A DNA stretch of 64,000 nt from the NCBI RefSeq assembly GCF_014905175.1, contig NC_057789.1, positions 11,236,040 through 11,300,039 of the forward strand, written 5' to 3'. The translations under genes were made by a program, and so were the position numbers. Within the stretch, counting starts at the first letter, position 1, and every line of letters starts with the position of its first letter. The notes beneath the pieces were generated by a model. It was not told the origin of the DNA. It made no database searches and saw only the letters and a list, made by a program, of their open reading frames with translations. Source of the stretch: Aphidius gifuensis. Its lineage: Eukaryota > Arthropoda > Insecta > Hymenoptera > Braconidae. Below are positions 48,184-60,385 of the stretch, in pieces.

Positions 48184-49176
48184 ATGGCAACACAAAACAT
48201 TGAAACAAGCCAATCAACATTATGTTCAACATGTAAAAATAAAATTGTTAATGAAAAAATTAAGTGCGTTAATGATGCATGTTGTGCATACTATCATCCA
48301 AGCTGTGCCAAAGGACTAAAAGATAGAAGTGATTGTAAAGTATGTCGCAAAGTTCTGACACCTGTCACCACACCATTAAACACACAAGTAACACCTTCTG
48401 ATACAATATTTGAGTTTGACATAACAAAATATCAACTTAATTTTGATGAAAAAATTAATCAACTAACCAACAAACTTGATTCTAATATAACATCAATTAG
48501 ACAAGAATTTAATAAAACAGCTGAGTCAATTAAATCTCTATGTGTTGAACTAAATACTGATCTTGGTAAAATTGTCACTGCACAAAATGAAACAATTAAG
48601 AATTTACAAAATAACGTGGTTCAGAACAAAAAAGCTATTGAATTACTAAATACTAACATTGAAAACAATAATAATGCTTGTATACAACAAAGCATTGAAG
48701 AAATAGAAGATAGATTTGCCAGAAAGGTAAACTTCATTATGTTTAATATTGCTGAATCCAAATCACCAAGTGAACTTGAAAAAAAAGCTGATGACATCAG
48801 AGAATTTACTAATATTATAAAATCGGCAGAATCACCTGAACTTGTTGAAATTGCTGGTAATGTTAATCTCATGAGAATTGGCAAAATTGTTAATCCAGAT
48901 AAACCCAGACCAATTAAAGTCATATGTAAAAATTCAAATGACTGTGAATTTATTTTACAGAGCCTATGGAGTCTCAAGAAGAAGCCAGAAATGTCGAGAC
49001 TTTTACAAACGATTTATTTCACCAAAGACAAAACAAAGCTGCAACAAGAAGACTTCAAAATAGCAAAAGAAGACTTGATGAATCGTATGAAAAAAGGGGA
49101 GAAAAATCTGGGTATAAGAGAGGTAAATGGATTTTTTAAGATAATCACAAAAAAACCAGCCAATAATATAAAGTAA
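48184..49176 (+). CDS. LINE ORF1 protein with PHD-like zinc finger
   Basis: An intact 330-residue frame. Residues 14-54 hold Cys14, Cys17, Cys28, Cys33/34, His38, Cys41, Cys51 and Cys54, the C4-H-C3 spacing of a PHD-type finger (motif CAYYHPSCAKG). Residues ~90-175 are rich in heptads (NQLTNKLDSNITSIRQEF) and likely form a coiled coil for oligomerisation. The C-terminal ~130 residues are basic. ORF1 proteins of this type package LINE RNA in ribonucleoprotein particles. The start at 48184 has a favourable AAAATGG context. Confidence 0.9.
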   Translation: MATQNIETSQSTLCSTCKNKIVNEKIKCVNDACCAYYHPSCAKGLKDRSDCKVCRKVLTPVTTPLNTQVTPSDTIFEFDITKYQLNFDEKINQLTNKLDSNITSIRQEFNKTAESIKSLCVELNTDLGKIVTAQNETIKNLQNNVVQNKKAIELLNTNIENNNNACIQQSIEEIEDRFARKVNFIMFNIAESKSPSELEKKADDIREFTNIIKSAESPELVEIAGNVNLMRIGKIVNPDKPRPIKVICKNSNDCEFILQSLWSLKKKPEMSRLLQTIYFTKDKTKLQQEDFKIAKEDLMNRMKKGEKNLGIREVNGFFKIITKKPANNIK

Positions 49177-49408
49177 AGACTGACAAACAAAGTATAGCAG
49201 TTAACCAACTAACGTGTTTCCATTATACTACAATTTAATATTATTGAAATATCAATTAACTCCAATAACAATACATCAACTAAAGCAATATGAAATTCAA
49301 TACTAACAATATCACCTCAATAACCATGCTAATTATCTTGCAAATACCAATGTACTAAAACCATATTAATTTATAACTGATCTAATACCAGGTGACAAAC
49401 CTCATCTC

Positions 49409-52297
49409 ATGGCGTACTATCAGAACACCAGAAGTATCAAGTGTAAAAATAATACTGTAAAATTGGTATCACAAACTTGTAAATACGATGTCATTGCTTT
49501 AACTGAAACGTGGCTTAGAGAATACAACTACACTGGTGAATACTTTGATCTTCAAATGCATCATGTAAACAGAGCTGACAGAAACAACACCTATAAAGCA
49601 TCAGGTGGAGGATGTCTCTTAGCACTTAGTAATGTAATACAGCCAGCTGACATACAAGTGCCTGACAGATTCAATGAAAATTTTAGTAGCATTGACTTGT
49701 CTTTGTCAAAGTGTTTTTATCATGGTGTAAAAATAGTACTAGCATGTGTCCACATACCACCTAACACTAGCACTTACATATGCAAACAATTCTTCAATTC
49801 ATTATACAATTTATTGGTAAATTGAAAATCTGACATATTGATAGTTGGAGACTTCAACATGCCTAATCTCAATGAAGTATTAAACTGCACAAAATCGGAT
49901 AGTAAAGTAGATACACTAATCAATTTCATCAACTTACTTAACCTGACACAATATAATCATCACTTGATTTAGTATTGTCTACACTTGAATGCCATGTGGC
50001 TCAATCTATGAATCAGGTTGTTGACGTTGAACTGTGTCATCCACCACTTGACATAATAGCAATTCTACCTACGAGGCATCATGTTTCTCCTTCACAATTT
50101 AAATGTTGTAACAAAATTAATTTTAAAAAGTTAAACTCTGATATTGTTGTCATACAATTAAACAAAGCTGACTGGGATGAGTTGTATAATGCTAAAAACG
50201 TGAATTTAGCTGTTGAACTATTTTACACCATAATTAATAATACATTACAAGATATGACTGGTAAATGTACCCAAGGTTGTTGCAAGTGCATTGAAAATAA
50301 CAATAGTACAGCCAATAAGAGATGCTGGCCACACTGGTTCTCATATAATTTAATAACAATTATCAATCTGAAACACAATACCAGGACTAAAATATCTAAA
50401 CTTAAACACAAGATAAATGAATACCTACTAAATAATAACAACAATACTTATAATAATGATTTAAACCTCAAGAGTCTAAATAATGATTTAAAAATACTAA
50501 CGTCTAAATATAAACTCATCAATAATCAAGTCAGGTCATTACATAAATATGAATATAACAACTTTTTAAATAACACTGAAAATACACTCACCAGTGAACC
50601 AGCCTCTCTCTGGAACTACATCAACAAAACGAGTAGAACATCTAGACTACCTGAGGGGTTTGTTATTGATGATCTAGAAATAACTGACACTCGATTAATT
50701 AATGATGCTTTCGCTGTCTTCTTCAATAGCACATATGAAAATATGTCAGCTGATGATAGCACTACACTATCAAATATAATTAAGTCAAATAACAAATACA
50801 TTGAACTTGAATTAATTGGTAATACTGATGTATTCACTGAACTTGAAATTGAAAACGTCATCAAGAAACTGCAAAGCAAGTACTCAGCTGGTCTAGATGA
50901 GTACCCTAATATATTTGTAAAAAAATGTGTAAAAGTACTTGTCAAACCATTAACAAATATTTTTAACCTGGCCCTGAGGACTGGGACGTACCCAGACATG
51001 TGGAAATGTGCCAAAGTGGTCCCAGTCTTCAAGTCTGGTAATAAGAATTTAATACAAAATTATAGACCAATATCAATACTGTCAAGCTTCTCTAAAGTTA
51101 TGGAGATGTGTTTATACAATAAAATATTAGGATTGTTTACATCAGTTGTCAGTATTCATCAGCATGGATTTCTCCCTGGCAGGTCAATTACAACTAACTT
51201 AATCTCGTTAAATAATTACATATACAAAGCATTAGCTGACAGAAAACAGGTCGATGTAATATACACCGACTTCAGCAAAGCATTTGATAAAATTAATTTA
51301 ATAATATTGATAAAAAAACTCAAAGGTCTTGGACTGTCAGGAAGAATGATTACGCTGATGACATCATACTTGCTTGAACGTCAGTCATATGTTGTTTGTC
51401 ATGGACAACAATCATCACCATTTGTACCACAATCTGGAGTACCACAAGGGTCTAACCTTGGACCCTTGTTGTTTCTTATATATATAAATGATGTCACCTT
51501 GCATGTAAACTGTCCAATACTGCTTTACGCAGATGATATAAAACTGTATAACATAGTCGAGAATACAACTGATGCTCTTAATTTACAACACTCCGTTGTC
51601 AATTTCTATGACTGGTGTTTAAGTAATAAGATGAAACTAAACACTGATAAATGTAAAGTAATGACATACCACAAAATTCGAGCACCAATTATTGTTATTT
51701 ACACTCTAAATAGTGTACCACTCTCGAGAGTGGATAACACTCGTGACTCCTAATAATACTTTTATGATTCTCCTACATTCAATTTTTAACTCGCACACAT
51801 AACAACAAATACTTCTCCTAAAACAGAGTACAATGATCTTGGGGATTCCTATTCAGAATTTGTCAAAATTTTAAAAACCCAACACATCTGCACAAGAGTA
51901 TTTAAAAAAATTAATATATAAAACAAATGGAGTGTATCCCACAAGAGGCACTGAATATACAAGCCTTTGTAAACTCACTAACACCAACACACTTGAAACA
52001 CGAAGATTGTATATAACTGCTATATTTTGTATAAAATTAATACAAGGATTAATAGATTGTCCAGTGATACTTGATGATATACCCATTTGGGTCCATAGAA
52101 ACAACAATAACAGATCTAATACAATACTATATCCACCAAACATATCAAATACCTTCGAGCTTGGGTCACCAATATACAACATTACTAATAGTATCAATAC
52201 ACTAACAAACCTGAACAATAGCTTTGACTTATTTAATGTACCATCAAGTATCACCATATCTTATCTTTCTAATATTTTTGGCAATGTAAAAATGTAA
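49409..52297 (+). pseudogene. LINE ORF2: endonuclease plus reverse transcriptase, broken
   Basis: The apurinic-type endonuclease begins at 49409 (YYQNTRSIK, DVIALTETWLRE, GGGCLLALS) and is cut by TGA at 49823-49825, after which GDFNMPN follows in the same frame. A frameshift near 49955 precedes the LDLVLS motif. A long open frame (49975-51753) carries the RT: VVPVFKSGNKNLIQNYRPIS, FLPGRSITTNL, VIYTDFSKAFDKIN, SGVPQGSNLGPLLFLIYIND and the catalytic LLYADDIKLYN. After 51730 an internal deletion removes part of the thumb; the usual C-terminal end (YPTRGTEYTSL to FDLFNVPSS) reappears at 51932-52297 in another frame. The RT catalytic Asp pair is intact but the polypeptide is not. Confidence 0.92.
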
Positions 52298-52628
52298 ATA
52301 TTTATATTATACTTTGTAGTTAACTTAATATTATGCTTTGTAGCAAACTAGTTAACAAAATGAATGAAACATATATAATTTATTTTTCTTCTTCGTTCTT
52401 TTATATAAATTAATTAATAATCCACGCTGATTAGAATTGATTATTTTTAATATTTGATTTTTAATTTTTAATTTCAATTATAATTAATAATATTTAGTAA
52501 ATAGGATTGTACAGATCTAGATGTAAATACCAATGCAATAATAAATACAACTATGTAATTTTGTGCCTCATAAACGGCCAGAAATGTGCTGAGAGGTTTA
52601 TTAAAATAAAAATAAAAAAAAAAAAAAA

Positions 52629-52684
52629 ATGAAGAATAATAATTCGGAGTAACAAATACGGCACTGATTAATATTGGAAAAACT
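52629..52684. repeat. 56-bp direct repeat, right target copy of the LINE
   Basis: Perfect copy of 47454-47509 immediately after the A-rich tail. Confidence 0.95.
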
Positions 52685-55487
52685 TGTGATAATTCGAGTC
52701 GTATTCAAAGAAATGAATGCAAAAGATTTATAACTGTTATTAACTGTTTAATTAAATATAAAAAATTTTTAATTATTCAAGAAATATTTGTAAAAATGAA
52801 TTTTTAATTGTTTACATAATTTATCTATAAAAAAATAATAATAATAATCAAATACTCGACATTGATCACCCTCTCCCACCCGTAATACTAGTCTTAGAGG
52901 GTTGAAATTTCAACTGAGAGTACCTCTCCGCAGGTTTAACAAAATGAATAAAACATTATTAGCAAATATTATCATCGAACAATCTCTTAAAAAACTTCGC
53001 CCCCGGGCCCCAGACCATCCTTCTAGATCCCTGGTTCTACGGCTACATTTACTACCTACTTCAGCTCCGTTATGATTTTATTCAAATTATCTTTTAATTT
53101 GATCGATTCTATTATCAATTTAAGGCATTCTGTATCAAGGCTATTTGCATAATTAGCGTCGGCCGGCGACCAGTGATGCGCTCCACTCTTTCCTTTTGTT
53201 CAAACATATGGGACGTTGTCTTACCGTTGCGTACGATCTCTCTCTTTTAGGAGCTGCATTATTCTACTTTCTCCTTAAGGGATTACCTCGGCCAGTCACT
53301 AATAATGAGAATGCTTTGAAATTTTTACAGTAGATTCTTGAAATACTGATACATTTTATGTAAATTTTTGGTAATTGTTTAGAAGCTCGTTGTTTTTTTA
53401 TTAATTTTCAAAGTTGACAACTTTTAACATGGGCTCTTATGGAGAATTCGATTTTTGTCAAAAAAAAGTCCATTAAAATACCGATATCTTTAATCGAAAT
53501 AATGACATCGTGAAAAAAAACCTATTGGGCTATGAAGTGAAACAAAACAAAACGTATGGAAAAAAAATTGAAGAGGTTTGGAGCTTAGTTTTTTTATAAT
53601 TAATAATTAAAGTATGAAAAAATTCATCTAATCGAGCAGTATATATGACGTCTACTATATTCTAATGTACGCTTGGCAACACCGAATAGTGATCCGCCAT
53701 GTTGTGGCGCGTAGGTTTAAAAACGCCAGTAATAAATCCCACATTGATACACACATACTGCCACAGCAGTTATATCATACACTAACACAACCGCACTCTC
53801 AGTACAACCAACTGTTTTTTTTTTTTGCGGTGTTTCACGATTTACACATTTTTTTTAACTATAGTTGAATATATATATATATATATTCAATATATATATA
53901 TATATATTCAATATATTGAATAAATGTTTAAAAGAATTAAAAGTTGATCAATTATATTTCAGGGATTAATAATATTAGGTTATTATACAAAAATTATTTC
54001 AGAAAACTATTGTTTTATCGAAAAAAAAAAATAAAAAATTCATCTTTTTGTGGTTGGCAATGGCTCTTAGACCAATGTATTAAACATAGGCTTCATCCCC
54101 TCTCCTATACCGCAAAATTTGGCCGAGGTAGTCCCTTAAGCTGGTTAACTGCATGTGCATCTCCCCTTCTTCCTATCCTTGCTTGGTGTTGATTTTTTCT
54201 TTGATGACCACCGTTGAACCGTCCACTTGTAGATTTATTTAATTAAGGTATTCCTTGATTTATGTATATAATTTATAGAAGCCCTGTTGCCAATGAGATC
54301 CGTTGAGATGACTGTTGCATTTGGTATTATATTTGTAGTATGTATATAGTGAAAAGATTTTTGATATGTGTGTATCATGAATTTTGTATAAATATTGTAT
54401 GATTTGTGTGGTTTATTTGTTTTTAATGTTTCGGTATTGTTACCGAGTTTAAAGGATAGGTAAATTTGAAGTATTAATTTTTATTGAGGTGTTTTAACAT
54501 GACTTGAGCTGCTAGCATCCGAGCTTTAATTAATGACTTCCACCCAGTAATCACGCGTTCTTTATTGACTTGACATTTTACTATAAATATTGTTTTACTT
54601 TTATTATTTATTAGTTTATTTACTATTCCGATATAGGCATAATTTGATTTTAAATGGTAATCAATTTCACAAAATGTTTTCAATTTATCTGTTTGACAAA
54701 AATATTTTCTAGAGTTTCCGTAATACTATTATTATTATTATTTATGTGTTATTTCGTAATACTCGTAATCAGTCACAATTATTTCAATCAAAGCTAATGT
54801 TGCGTAATTAATTGTATGGTCAAAAGCCATGTCAGTCATTTTCACGTCATGATTCCTATGCACCCAACAGGGAAAGGGGAGATGCAAAAGCGATGTTGCA
54901 AGCTCTCAGTCTCGGTCAAAAAATTAAGAAAAAAAAGCAGCTGTCCAAGTCAAAATGGATTTCATTTATTTATTTTCAGTTCAATTTATTTGTTAAGTAA
55001 TTTATTATTTTGTATCTTAATTGATTAACTTGTTAATATATTTTTTTTCAATCGTATACTTCACATTGTAGTATGACTCCTCTTGATTGATTTTAAATTT
55101 TGAATTAATATGATGTCTTAGATGTGTAAACATCTTTAAGCGTGGGTTGGGTATGGAGTGAAAGGAAAAAACATAAGATTTAGACGTCACATCCGTTAGC
55201 GGATCTGGGAAGGAATTCATTTTCTGTCAATATTATATTTATCTACATTGCGCCATGAAAATCGGTCAGCCAGCCGTCGGTAACCGTTACCATCATTTAG
55301 ATGAAAGTATTTATTTATTCATTTATTTATTATTATATATACATATATATGCAACGGCATAAATATATATATATATACATCAATACAAGTATTTTATTTG
55401 TATTTATTAGTTATGCTTGCATTTGTTATAGGCAAAGTGAACTTTATATTGTATATATATGTATAATGTATATATATATATATATAT
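52685..55487. other. Mixed non-coding region with dispersed repeats
   Basis: Contains a GC-richer patch (52860-53300) without coding signal, one member of a dispersed repeat (53325-53625), a (TA)n stretch (53868-53925) and two short unrecognised readable frames (54054-54192 and 54812-54950). No gene could be supported. Confidence 0.4.
53325..53625. repeat. Dispersed repeat, ~300 bp, copy 1
   Basis: Reads CAGTAGATTCTTGAAATACTGA ... TGGGCTCTTATGGAGAATTC ... GAGGTTTGGAGCTTAGTTTTT. The reverse complement of this block is at 60085-60385, with moderate divergence. Confidence 0.8.
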
Positions 55488-56025
55488 TAGGGTGTTTTTT
55501 TTTTTTTCGATATTTTTTTTTCTCTTCACCCATCTTCATACAAGTTTATACAGCTCTAAATCATGCCCAGAAAAAATTTGAACTCAATTGAAAAATATTT
55601 AGAGGTGGTTCAGGGGTCATTTGTTTTTTCCATTTGATTAACATGGGTTTAATACACTTCATTCACCATTTTGATCATGGAGGCTTTAATTTTCGACCGT
55701 TCAAGTTCGCGTTGGTCTTATTTTATAGAGTATTGAATTTTATAGCATGTAATATTCATAGTTTTGATCATTTACAATTTTGTTTTTCAGAAAAATTGTA
55801 AATACTACCTTTTTGAAGCATTATTTCACTATTTTTTTTAATTGTAAATGATCAAAACTGAATATTATATGAATATTATGCTATAGATTTAATACTCTAT
55901 CAAATGAGACCAAGGTGAACTTGAACGATAAACCTACATATCAAAAATAGTGAATATGTATTAACCTCAAATGAAAACAATATTTCTAACTTCCTAAATA
56001 TTCACAATGAGTTCAAATTTCAAAC
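55488..56025. mobile_element. Second copy of the TAGGGTG fold-back MITE, degraded right arm
   Basis: The left half (TAGGGTGTTTT, then ATACAAGTTTATACAGCTCT and GGTGGTTCAGGGGTCATTTG) is nearly identical to 8649 onward. The right arm is recognisable but decayed (55840-56020: TAATACTCTATC, ACTTGAACG, GAGTTCAAATTTC) and its CACCCTA end is missing. It was inserted in a (TA)n tract. Confidence 0.8.
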
Positions 56026-56039
56026 ATATTAGATATAAC

Positions 56040-56860
56040 AATATATAAATGGTAAGAAAAAAATCCTAAAAAACCCAAAATTCTTTTTGTACCCTCCTGA
56101 GGTCTAAATTTGTACTTTATGATAACACAAAAAAAAAAATGAAAAAAATTTTTTTTTAGGATTTTTTTTTGAGCCTGCTCATCGGGTTTTTGTATTTCCC
56201 ATTTGATTAACACTCGCGCGTAAGGCTGTATGTCTTTGACTTTGCATAACTCCGTCAGTTTTAATCCTAGAAAGTTGATATTAGTCTCATTTTGTAGCTT
56301 ATGAAAATACCTTCCATTTGTCACTGTATATTTTTTTTGTACTGTTTTTTGTTTTTTCGTCTCAAAAAAAGCTTGAAAATCATGATTTACAATTTAACTG
56401 CTAAACATATTTTATTTAACACAAAAATGTTTATCTCTATCAAGCTCAACAATTTTATACTTTCGAATAATAATACTTATCCTACTAATGATAATAATAA
56501 AATACGTTTACAAGTTAAATTGCATATACCTGCAAAGTCATGATTTTTGAGGTTTTCTTGAAACAAAACTATTAACAGTACAGAAAAAATGTACAGTTAC
56601 AATTTGAAGGTATTTTCATGAGCTAAAAAATGAGTTTAATATCAACTCTCTAGGATTAAAACTGACTGAGTTATGCAAAGTCAAAGATATACAGCCATAC
56701 GCGCGCCTGCTAATCAAATGGGAAATACAAAAACCCGATGAGCAGGCTCAAAAAAATCCTGAAAAAAAAATTTTTCTATTTTTCCTTTCGTGTCATCATA
56801 AAGAACAAATTTGAACCTCAGGAGGGCACAAAAAGAAAATTTTCAAACTTTATCGTAACT
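56040..56860. mobile_element. Another fold-back element with ~260-bp arms
   Basis: The left arm (56085-56345) contains ACCCTCCTGAGGTCTAAATT, GAGCCTGCTCATCGGGTTTT and AACTCCGTCAGTTTTAATCC. The right arm (about 56585-56840) carries their reverse complements (AAACCCGATGAGCAGGCTCA, GGATTAAAACTGACTGAGTT). The loop (56346-56580) is AT-rich. No protein or clear target duplication was seen. Confidence 0.85.
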
Positions 56861-56954
56861 CCAATCTAAGAGATAACTCTGTTTCTTATTCTTAAATTTT
56901 AAAGAGATAAACCCTATTTTTTTTAGGGAATTTTAATTTCCTATTGTTTTTGCT

Positions 56955-57000
56955 TTTCAGCTGGACCCCCCCCCCAACCATGGTAGACCCCCCCCCCTGA
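56955..57000. repeat. C-homopolymer pair
   Basis: Two C runs of 9-10 bases (GGACCCCCCCCCC... and GTAGACCCCCCCCCC...) stand out in AT-rich DNA, just before the minisatellite at 57022. Confidence 0.8.
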
Positions 57001-57021
57001 AAATATTCTAAGTCCCTTAAT

Positions 57022-57620
57022 TAATTTAAATACGATAAATTTGGTAAATATAAAGAAAAATCACTGAATATAAAAGAAAATACCATAAAAATCGGAAAAT
57101 ATCAGTGTATATAAAGGAAAATACAGAAAAATATATGAAAATATCGAGAAAAACCACTGAATATAAAGAAAAATACGATAAATATGAGAAATTTTAAAAG
57201 GGACATCACTGAATATAAAGAAAAACACGATAAATATGGGAAAATATCACGTAAATATGAAGGAAAATATACGAAAATTTCATAGGAAGATTACTAAATA
57301 TAAAGTAAAATACGATATAAATGAAAAATTTAAAGGAAAAATCACTGAATATAAAGAAAAACACGATAAATATGGGAACATATAAATTATTTATGAGAAA
57401 TTTTAAAGAAAAAATCATTGAATATAAAGAAAAATACGATAAAAATGGGAAAATATCTAGTAAATACCAGTAAATATAAAGGAAAATACATAAAAATACG
57501 ATAAATATTGGAAAATATCACATAAATATCAGTAAATATAAAAGAAAATATACGAAAATTTCATGGGAAGATCACTAAATATAAAGAAAAATACGATAAA
57601 TATAAGAAATATTAAAAGGA
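57022..57620. repeat. Minisatellite AATATAAAGAAAAATACGATAAATA
   Basis: Ten or so irregular units built from AATATAAAGAAAAATACGAT, AAATATGGGAAAATATCA and GAAAATATACGAAAATTTCA. Reverse-oriented relatives occur at 23540-23890. Confidence 0.85.
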
Positions 57621-58021
57621 AAAATCACTGAACATGGCCGTCTCTCTCTCACTCGAATTTACATGCGCGCATGCGTTGCCGGGATAACCCGAAACTTGTT
57701 CGGACAATGAAACTGGGCTGACCCACAACGCACGAGTATACGACGTAGTATTAGACTCCAACAAAGGATTTTCCTCAAGTTTTTTTTCAAACAAAGGCCG
57801 ATAAATTACATCATCATGAGAGTTAGTCTCTCCAATGTTTTTTTTTCTCTTTTAATTTACGTCTTTTTTTTTTTCTCTCTTTTTTTTTTATATAAAACTG
57901 AGGATATTCCTCGAGTTTTTTTTTTGTTCTCAACTGAGGATCTTCCTCGAGTTTTTTTTTTTTGATTGAGGATCTTCCTCATTTTTTTTTTTTTTCTTTT
58001 ATATAATTTCCACAACAACAG
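57612..58021 (-). mobile_element. Leader and possible gag start of an LTR retrotransposon
   Basis: Minus strand, directly downstream of the PBS. The leader contains repeated palindromes GAGGAATATCCTC / GAGGAAGATCCTC (57900-57980). Further on a reading frame gives NSHDDVIYRPLFEKKLEENP and TRALWVSPVSLSEQVSGYPG, possibly the first part of gag, ending at 57612. The remaining body of the element is missing. Confidence 0.5.
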
Positions 58022-58039
58022 GTCCCTGTTTGGGCGCCA
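58021..58039 (-). promoter_or_regulatory. Retrotransposon primer binding site, tRNA-Lys type
   Basis: The minus strand reads TGGCGCCCAAACAGGGACC, two bases inside the LTR end. It differs at one base from the classical tRNA-Lys(UUU) primer site and would prime minus-strand DNA synthesis. Confidence 0.8.
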
Positions 58040-58041
58040 TT

Positions 58042-59081
58042 TGTAACGTGACATTTCGAGTCAGCTACCTTCTCGGACTGTTGCTATGGGAATTAATAAT
58101 TTTAAAACATTATTTATAAATTAATATAAATAAATATTAAATATATAGTTTGTTTATTCGATTTTTAAGCCGAACATTAATACCAAAAACTAAAATATGA
58201 GATCTATAATAATAATAATAACCTGAAACGTAATTTTCAAAATGAAACACTAAAATCTGCTGAAAATCCAACTGCAACACTGCAACGAAACGGAACGGAA
58301 CGGTAACTCAAACTTAATCTTAAACGTAGTCGAAATCTTAAACATAATCGTAGACGTAATCGGAATTTAAAAGCACAAAATTAACACCAGAAACTCAATC
58401 GAAACAAACCTTCCATAGACTCAGTCTTCGAGGAAAACCAAGAGTCGCTCAGTATGTGGGTTATGGAGAGAGGGACGGGTAAAGTTGTGTGGGAGAATTA
58501 ATTGAACAATTTAACAAACAATATTTAAGCAAAGCCGTAAGCCAAAATTTATATTCAAATTCTCAATAATAAAATACAAAACATAATTAAAATCGTGATC
58601 GGAACAATTAATTATCGCGTTATAATATCAATAATCCAAACCAATTAAATCAACTTAATCGTAATTTGTCGTCACAAACCTCCAATAAATAATTTAAATC
58701 AAAGATATCCGCGAAAATAATATTCAAAGCTAAACGAAACCGGGATTAACCCAAGTCAAACATAACCAAAACGAACACGAGGCTATCCTCAGGGATAACC
58801 CATAGCGGCTCAGAATACCTGGTTTTATCAGAGTGAACGACTGTTCAGCTCGGAGTCCCAAAGCAGAGAGAGAGTTTGTGCTCCTCTAAAACAATACGTA
58901 GTCTAAATTCTTATACTACTCCCCTCTTCTTTTTGATATAGTTCGTTGAATAGTATACTCTCCGCTTCAAGCTGGAGTTTCAAATACAAAATCAAATAAA
59001 TAATTAAATAATATCACCGACGGAAAGTCTGAACAATAAAATCAGCTAGGCTTATAAGGCCAACGAGAAAATCTCGTTACA
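58042..59081 (-). mobile_element. Five-prime LTR of a Ty3/gypsy-like element, 1040 bp
   Basis: The plus strand starts TGTAACGTGACATTTCGAG and ends CTCGTTACA; on the minus strand the LTR is TGTAACGAGATTTTC...GTTACA and is followed by the primer binding site. A TATAAG box-like string (GGCTTATAAGGCC) lies ~20 bases inside its minus-strand start. The start resembles that of the solo LTR at 15184. No second LTR or downstream body remains in the window. Confidence 0.85.
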
Positions 59082-59094
59082 GACTATAGAGATG

Positions 59095-59890
59095 GATCAA
59101 CTTCTAAAAATCTTTTATCAATATGAAAACGAAGAAAAAATAAATTGGTTTATAATCTAAATTAACTCCATACCCGTTTGATACAATAATTTTAATTTGT
59201 TATAGGAAAAATTGCTGTAAAGTTAATCCAGGCTTTGGATTAATTTATTTGGTTACACCCTTTCCTTAGCTATTTTTGCCATGATTAATTAATGAAAAAG
59301 CTATCAGCAAATGTTCCTAAGGAGAGGATGTAACCAAATAAATTACATCGTAGTCTAGATTAATTTCACAGCAATTTTTTCTATATTAAATTAAAATTAT
59401 TGTGTCAAATGACTGTAGAGTTAATTTAGATTATAAATTAACTTATTTGGTTACATCTTTTTCTCAGCAACGTTTGCAAATATTTTTTTTGATTAATCAA
59501 TTATGGCAAATGTATCTGAGGAAAAAATAAAGCCGCAAATAATTTAATTAATTGTCTAGATTAATTTCGTAGCAATATTTTCTATAATAAATTGAAATTA
59601 TTGTGGGAAATGGCCGAGAAATTAATTCAGACTACGCATTAGTTTATTCGATTACATTCTTTTCTTAGCAACCTTTTTCATTGATAATTTATAAAAAAAA
59701 CTATTGGCAAATGTATCTAAGGAATAAATGTGCTAAATAAAATAATTCGTAGTCTAAATTAATTCCTCAGCCATTAGCCTCAAATATTTCAATCGATTAT
59801 AGAATATTTTGCTCCGAATTAATTTAGACTAGAAATTATTGTATTTAAAAGGAACTTTTGTATAATATTTAATTGATTTATTTATCTCTT
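59095..59890. repeat. Array of ~200-bp palindromic satellite monomers, locus 2
   Basis: Same family as 18240-18970. GCAAATGT words start near 59306, 59504 and 59706 (198- and 202-bp spacing), each followed by TAGTCTAGATTAATT and its complement. This locus is more regular than locus 1. Confidence 0.85.
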
Positions 59891-60084
59891 TAATTCTTGA
59901 AAAGGGTGTTATTGAAAGCACGTTAAGAGGTTCTGCCGATTTTTTAAATCAAAGAGTAAGACAACAGTTTTCTTTTGTTTTTTGTCTTTTTCGCACTCAT
60001 AGAAATACTGTGTTTCTAAAAGTCATCAACAAGAGGTCTCTAGTGATTTCTGAATAATTCCTGATCGAAACCAATTTTTTTTAC

Positions 60085-60385
60085 TTGAATTATTAATTGT
60101 AAAAAAACTAAGCTCCAAACCTCTTTTATTTTATGTCCATACGTTTTGTCTTGTCTCATTTTATAACCCGATAGTTGTTTTCATTACATCGTCATATTGT
60201 CGATTAGAGATATTGCTATTTTAATGGACTTTTTTTTGACAAAAATCGCATTCTCCATAATAGCCTATGGTAAAAGTTTCCAACTTTGAAAATTAATAGA
60301 AAATAACAAGCATCCAAACAATTACCAAAAAATTACATAGAATGTATTAGTATTTCAATAATCTACTGTATCCCTTAAAATTAAA
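60085..60385. repeat. Dispersed repeat, ~300 bp, copy 2 (inverted)
   Basis: Reverse complement of 53325-53625: AACTAAGCTCCAAACCTC, CGTTTTGTC and TTTCAATAATCTACTGTA match the first copy. Confidence 0.8.

Larger units (their letters stand above)
47510..52628 (+). mobile_element. Non-LTR retrotransposon (LINE), jockey/CR1 group, 5.1 kb
   Basis: The element has a ~670-bp 5-prime leader, ORF1, ORF2 and an A-rich tail (52602-52628), and is flanked by a perfect 56-bp target duplication. It is structurally nearly full length. ORF1 is intact; ORF2 is broken by a stop, a frameshift and an internal deletion. The group is placed by the PHD-like ORF1 and the form of the endonuclease and RT; the exact clade needs a tree. 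Confidence 0.9.

Noticed and set aside
48621..48977. Minus-strand frame of 118 residues
   Set aside because: It is the antisense shadow of the intact LINE ORF1.
55301..55591. Tyr/Ile-rich frame near 55.3-55.6 kb
   Set aside because: It is generated by (TA)n repeats and the T-rich end of the MITE.
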